Of a stretch of DNA of 15,702 bases, positions 13,872-15,702 are shown piece by piece. The DNA is taken from contig JADGAO010000056.1 of the NCBI GenBank assembly GCA_015231995.1, positions 1 to 15,702 of the forward strand. The letters run 5' to 3'. Source of the DNA: Nitrospinota bacterium (GTDB lineage: Bacteria; Nitrospinota_A; UBA7883; JACRLM01). The position numbers were made by a program, and so were the translations under genes. The number at the start of each line of letters is the position of its first letter. Position 1 is the first letter of the stretch. The notes beneath the pieces are model-generated. The model worked only from the letters and a program-made list of their open reading frames with translations. It did not search any database and was not told the origin of the DNA.

Positions 13872-14043
13872 ATTCTTCGCTTCGCTCAGAATTGGGCAAC
13901 GCTCTGTCATTCTGAACGCCTAATGTCATTCTGAGGCGAAGCCGAAGAATCTATCAAATATAATGTTCAATTTTACTTTGACCCTTCGGTCGAGTGCCTG
14001 TCCTGATGAACGTAAGCCGAAGAAGGAACTCCCTCAGGATGAC
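13872..14043 (+). repeat. Repeat cluster incl. composite GTCATTCTGAG repeat, copy 3
   Basis: The gap 13768-14168 (401 bp) has no gene. It contains an inverted partial unit GATTCTTCGCTTCGCTCAGAA (from 13871), a short GTCATTCTGAACG unit, and the complete composite copy at 13925-14043 with the ~32-nt extra module (CTGTCCTGATGAACGTAAGC region). Block order is the same as in copies 1 and 2. Bases 14044-14168 before the aminotransferase show no convincing promoter. Confidence 0.8.
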
Positions 14044-14168
14044 AAAAAGAGATATCCCTCAGATGACAACTACGCGCCTGGCAATCCGCGACGCATTATA
14101 AAACCCTCCAAAACGATCAAATGGAGTGTAAAATGCTCGCTTAATCAACAACAGGTTTGGATGGGCCA

Positions 14169-15326
14169 GTGCGGTCAAAAGAGAGGTTTCTTGTTTTCGG
14201 CGCGCCAGCGTTGGGCGACGAGGAAATAGCGGAAGTCACGGCCAGTATCAAAAGCGGCTGGCTGGGAACCGGGCCGAAAGTGGCGCGGTTCGAAAACGAT
14301 TTCCGCGATTATAAAGGCTCCCGCAACGCGGTGGCGGTAAGCTCCTGCACGGCCGCGCTTCACCTTAGCGCAATGGCGGCGGGCGTGGAGGCGGGCGATG
14401 AAGTCATCACCACGCCGATGACCTTCTGCTCCACGGTCAACGCGATTATCCACGCCGGGGCGACGCCGGTGCTGGCGGACGTTGACCCGGTGACGATGAA
14501 CATTTCCCCATCGGAGATAGAACGCAAAATCACGCCGAAAACCAGGGCGATACTGCCGGTTCATTTCGCGGGCAGGCCATGCGAGATGGACGAGATAATG
14601 GAGATATCCAAACGGCGCAAACTCAAGGTTATCGAGGACTGCGCCCATGCCGTGGAAACGGAGTATAAAGGGCGGAAGGCCGGGTTGTTCGGCGATTTCG
14701 GATGTTTCTCCTTCTACGTCACGAAAAACATGACGACGGGCGAAGGCGGGATGGTTGTAACACGCGACGACAACGACTCCGCGAGGATAAAGATACTCGC
14801 CCTTCACGGGCTTAGCAAAGACGCATGGAAACGCTTCGGCGACGATGGTTTCAAGCATTACGAGGTCGTCGAGTGCGGTTACAAATACAACATGATGGAT
14901 ATCCAGGCGGCCATCGGGATACACCAGCTTAAACGGGTAGAGACGCACTGGCTGAAAAGACGCGCGGTTTGGGACAAATACAACACGGCCTTCGCGGACT
15001 TGCCGTTGACGCTCCCCGCAGAACCGGCCAGGGACACACGCCACGCCTATCATCTTTACACGGTGTTGGTGGACGAGGAAAAAGCGAAGATCAGCCGCGA
15101 CGAATTTCTACGACGCATGACGGCGGAGAATATCGGCGTGGGGGTGCATTACATGAGCGTCCCCGAACACCCGTATTACCGCGAAAAACTGGGCTGGAAA
15201 CCGGAGGATTATCCCAACGCCATGAGGATAGGCAGAAAGACGGTGAGCCTGCCTCTTTCCGCCGGGCTTACAGATGAAGATGTGAACGACGTAATAACAG
15301 CCGTCCGCAGATCGTTGGGAGCCTGA
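14169..15326 (+). CDS. DegT/DnrJ/EryC1 (ArnB-type) sugar aminotransferase
   Basis: 385-aa PLP-dependent aminotransferase that transfers an amino group to a keto-sugar nucleotide, as ArnB, PseC and similar enzymes do for lipid A, O-antigen or flagellin sugars. Seen: SGWLGTGPKVARFE (29-42), SSCTAALHL (58-66, phosphate-binding), EDCAHA (156-161; D157 contacts the pyridine nitrogen) and the PLP lysine K186 in FYVTKNMTTGEGG. The C-terminal domain includes VGVHYMSVPEHPYY. GTG 14169 gives the usual start RSKERFLVFG; TTG 14157 is also in frame, and neither has a strong ribosome binding site. No other genes for the sugar pathway are adjacent in the window, so the product sugar is open. Confidence 0.92.
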   Translation: MRSKERFLVFGAPALGDEEIAEVTASIKSGWLGTGPKVARFENDFRDYKGSRNAVAVSSCTAALHLSAMAAGVEAGDEVITTPMTFCSTVNAIIHAGATPVLADVDPVTMNISPSEIERKITPKTRAILPVHFAGRPCEMDEIMEISKRRKLKVIEDCAHAVETEYKGRKAGLFGDFGCFSFYVTKNMTTGEGGMVVTRDDNDSARIKILALHGLSKDAWKRFGDDGFKHYEVVECGYKYNMMDIQAAIGIHQLKRVETHWLKRRAVWDKYNTAFADLPLTLPAEPARDTRHAYHLYTVLVDEEKAKISRDEFLRRMTAENIGVGVHYMSVPEHPYYREKLGWKPEDYPNAMRIGRKTVSLPLSAGLTDEDVNDVITAVRRSLGA

Positions 15327-15336
15327 TAGAGGGAGA

Positions 15337-15436
15337 GGCGGGCCCCGCCGAGCGTCTATAAGATATCCTTCCTATCGTAGGGGCGCGTCGCGACGCGCCC
15401 GTCTTTGAGGAAGGGCGGTTCTCGAACCGCCCCTAC
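15337..15436. repeat. Short CGGCGGG hairpin plus GTAGGGGC cruciform element
   Basis: GGCGGG-C-CCCGCC (15337-15349), followed by GAGCGT, is the 8794-8818 hairpin with its centre deleted. Then 15377-15436 is bounded by GTAGGGGC and GCCCCTAC and contains two perfect palindromes: GGGCGCGTCG/CGACGCGCCC (15381-15400, no loop) and GGGCGGTTC-TC-GAACCGCCC (15413-15432). It can form a three-way cruciform. It lies directly after the aminotransferase stop codon. Confidence 0.75.
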
Positions 15437-15497
15437 AGAGGATTGCTTGACGAACCGCTACTCTTATTGCCGTCCGAAGCGTTCTTCACCCTCGTTT

Positions 15498-15604
15498 TCG
15501 TAGGGGGAGGGGTGGCGCCTTCGACAAGCTCAGGGTAAACTCCAGCGCCGGGGGGTTAGGAAACCCCCGTTCGCCTTTGGCTCACTGCCCCCTTTTCAGG
15601 GGGC
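15498..15604. repeat. Hairpin repeat cluster near the window end
   Basis: Begins with a CGTAGGGGGAGGGG segment, then GGCGCC with CCTTCGACAAGCTCAGG, a motif shared in altered form with 13249-13265. Hairpins GGGGGTT-AGGA-AACCCCC (15551-15568) and GCCCCCT-TTTC-AGGGGGC (15587-15604) follow. Bases 15605-15702 are open in one minus-strand frame that encodes GNWFYPMRGC. This could be the 3' end of a gene beyond the window, but I cannot identify it. Confidence 0.6.
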
Positions 15605-15702
15605 CAAATAGTCCTCCCTGAAAAACCCTCCGTTCACGCCGTTGCGTTTGATGGCGCAGACAGCCTCTCATCGGGTAGAACCAGTTTCCGAACTGTCGCC
15701 CA

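Noticed and set aside
13465..13929. Longer 154-codon version of the Cdd1-like protein
   Set aside because: The extra N-terminus is translation of dispersed repeat sequence; the Shine-Dalgarno and family alignment favour the start at 13767.
14175..15053. Minus-strand open frame opposite the aminotransferase
   Set aside because: Shadow of a gene with all catalytic residues on the plus strand; the product is Arg/His/Val-rich and not protein-like.
15605..15702. Possible 3' end of a minus-strand gene at the right edge
   Set aside because: One frame is open and encodes GNWFYPMRGC, but other frames are also partly open and no family can be recognised from 33 codons.

Overview
The window looks like chromosomal DNA of a Gram-negative-type bacterium with moderately high GC content. 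Genes are closely packed, but several gaps are filled with small palindromic repeats. No ribosomal RNA, phage or transposase gene anchors the taxonomy. The mix of a sigma-54 activator, an Sqr-like flavoprotein, SPASM radical SAM proteins and many GTCATTCTGAG-type repeats would suit an uncultured deltaproteobacterial or Nitrospinota-like lineage. That placement is a guess.

Layout. From 10749 back to 298 every gene is on the minus strand: dnaK (10749-8839), an Sqr-like flavoprotein oxidoreductase and a GT4 glycosyltransferase 21 bp apart (8416-5945), two tandem radical SAM/SPASM proteins 2 bp apart (5689-3612), a DinJ/YafQ toxin-antitoxin pair (3528-3005), a UDP-sugar-epimerase-like SDR protein (2955-1888) and an NtrC-type response regulator (1707-298). 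On the plus strand follow a second toxin-antitoxin pair (RHH-like antitoxin and PIN toxin, 10984-11621) and an AEC-family transporter (11777-12682). A minus-strand group comes next: a Cdd1-family helix-hairpin-helix protein (13767-13465), the broken 5' end of a YdeI/OmdA-like gene (from 13442) and a Gdx/SugE guanidinium exporter (13043-12726). The last complete gene is a DegT/ArnB-type sugar aminotransferase on the plus strand (14169-15326).

How the genes fit together. The glycosyltransferase, epimerase and sugar aminotransferase suggest surface-glycan synthesis, and the radical SAM pair may modify a peptide or small molecule, but nothing proves that they share a pathway. The two toxin-antitoxin modules are complete, with catalytic residues intact.

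The most distinctive content lies between genes. (1) A ~246-bp composite palindromic element (13087-13332) has destroyed the YdeI-like gene, and its end appears to supply the -35 box of the Gdx exporter. (2) Three copies of one composite GTCATTCTGAG repeat differ by a clean ~32-nt module. (3) A family of two-hairpin repeats occurs as head-to-head pairs at two loci. (4) GTAGGGGCG palindromes lie near CGGCGGGGTG hairpins downstream of gene ends. No clearly new enzymatic or defence system is evident; the novelty is in the repeat elements and their effect on genes.
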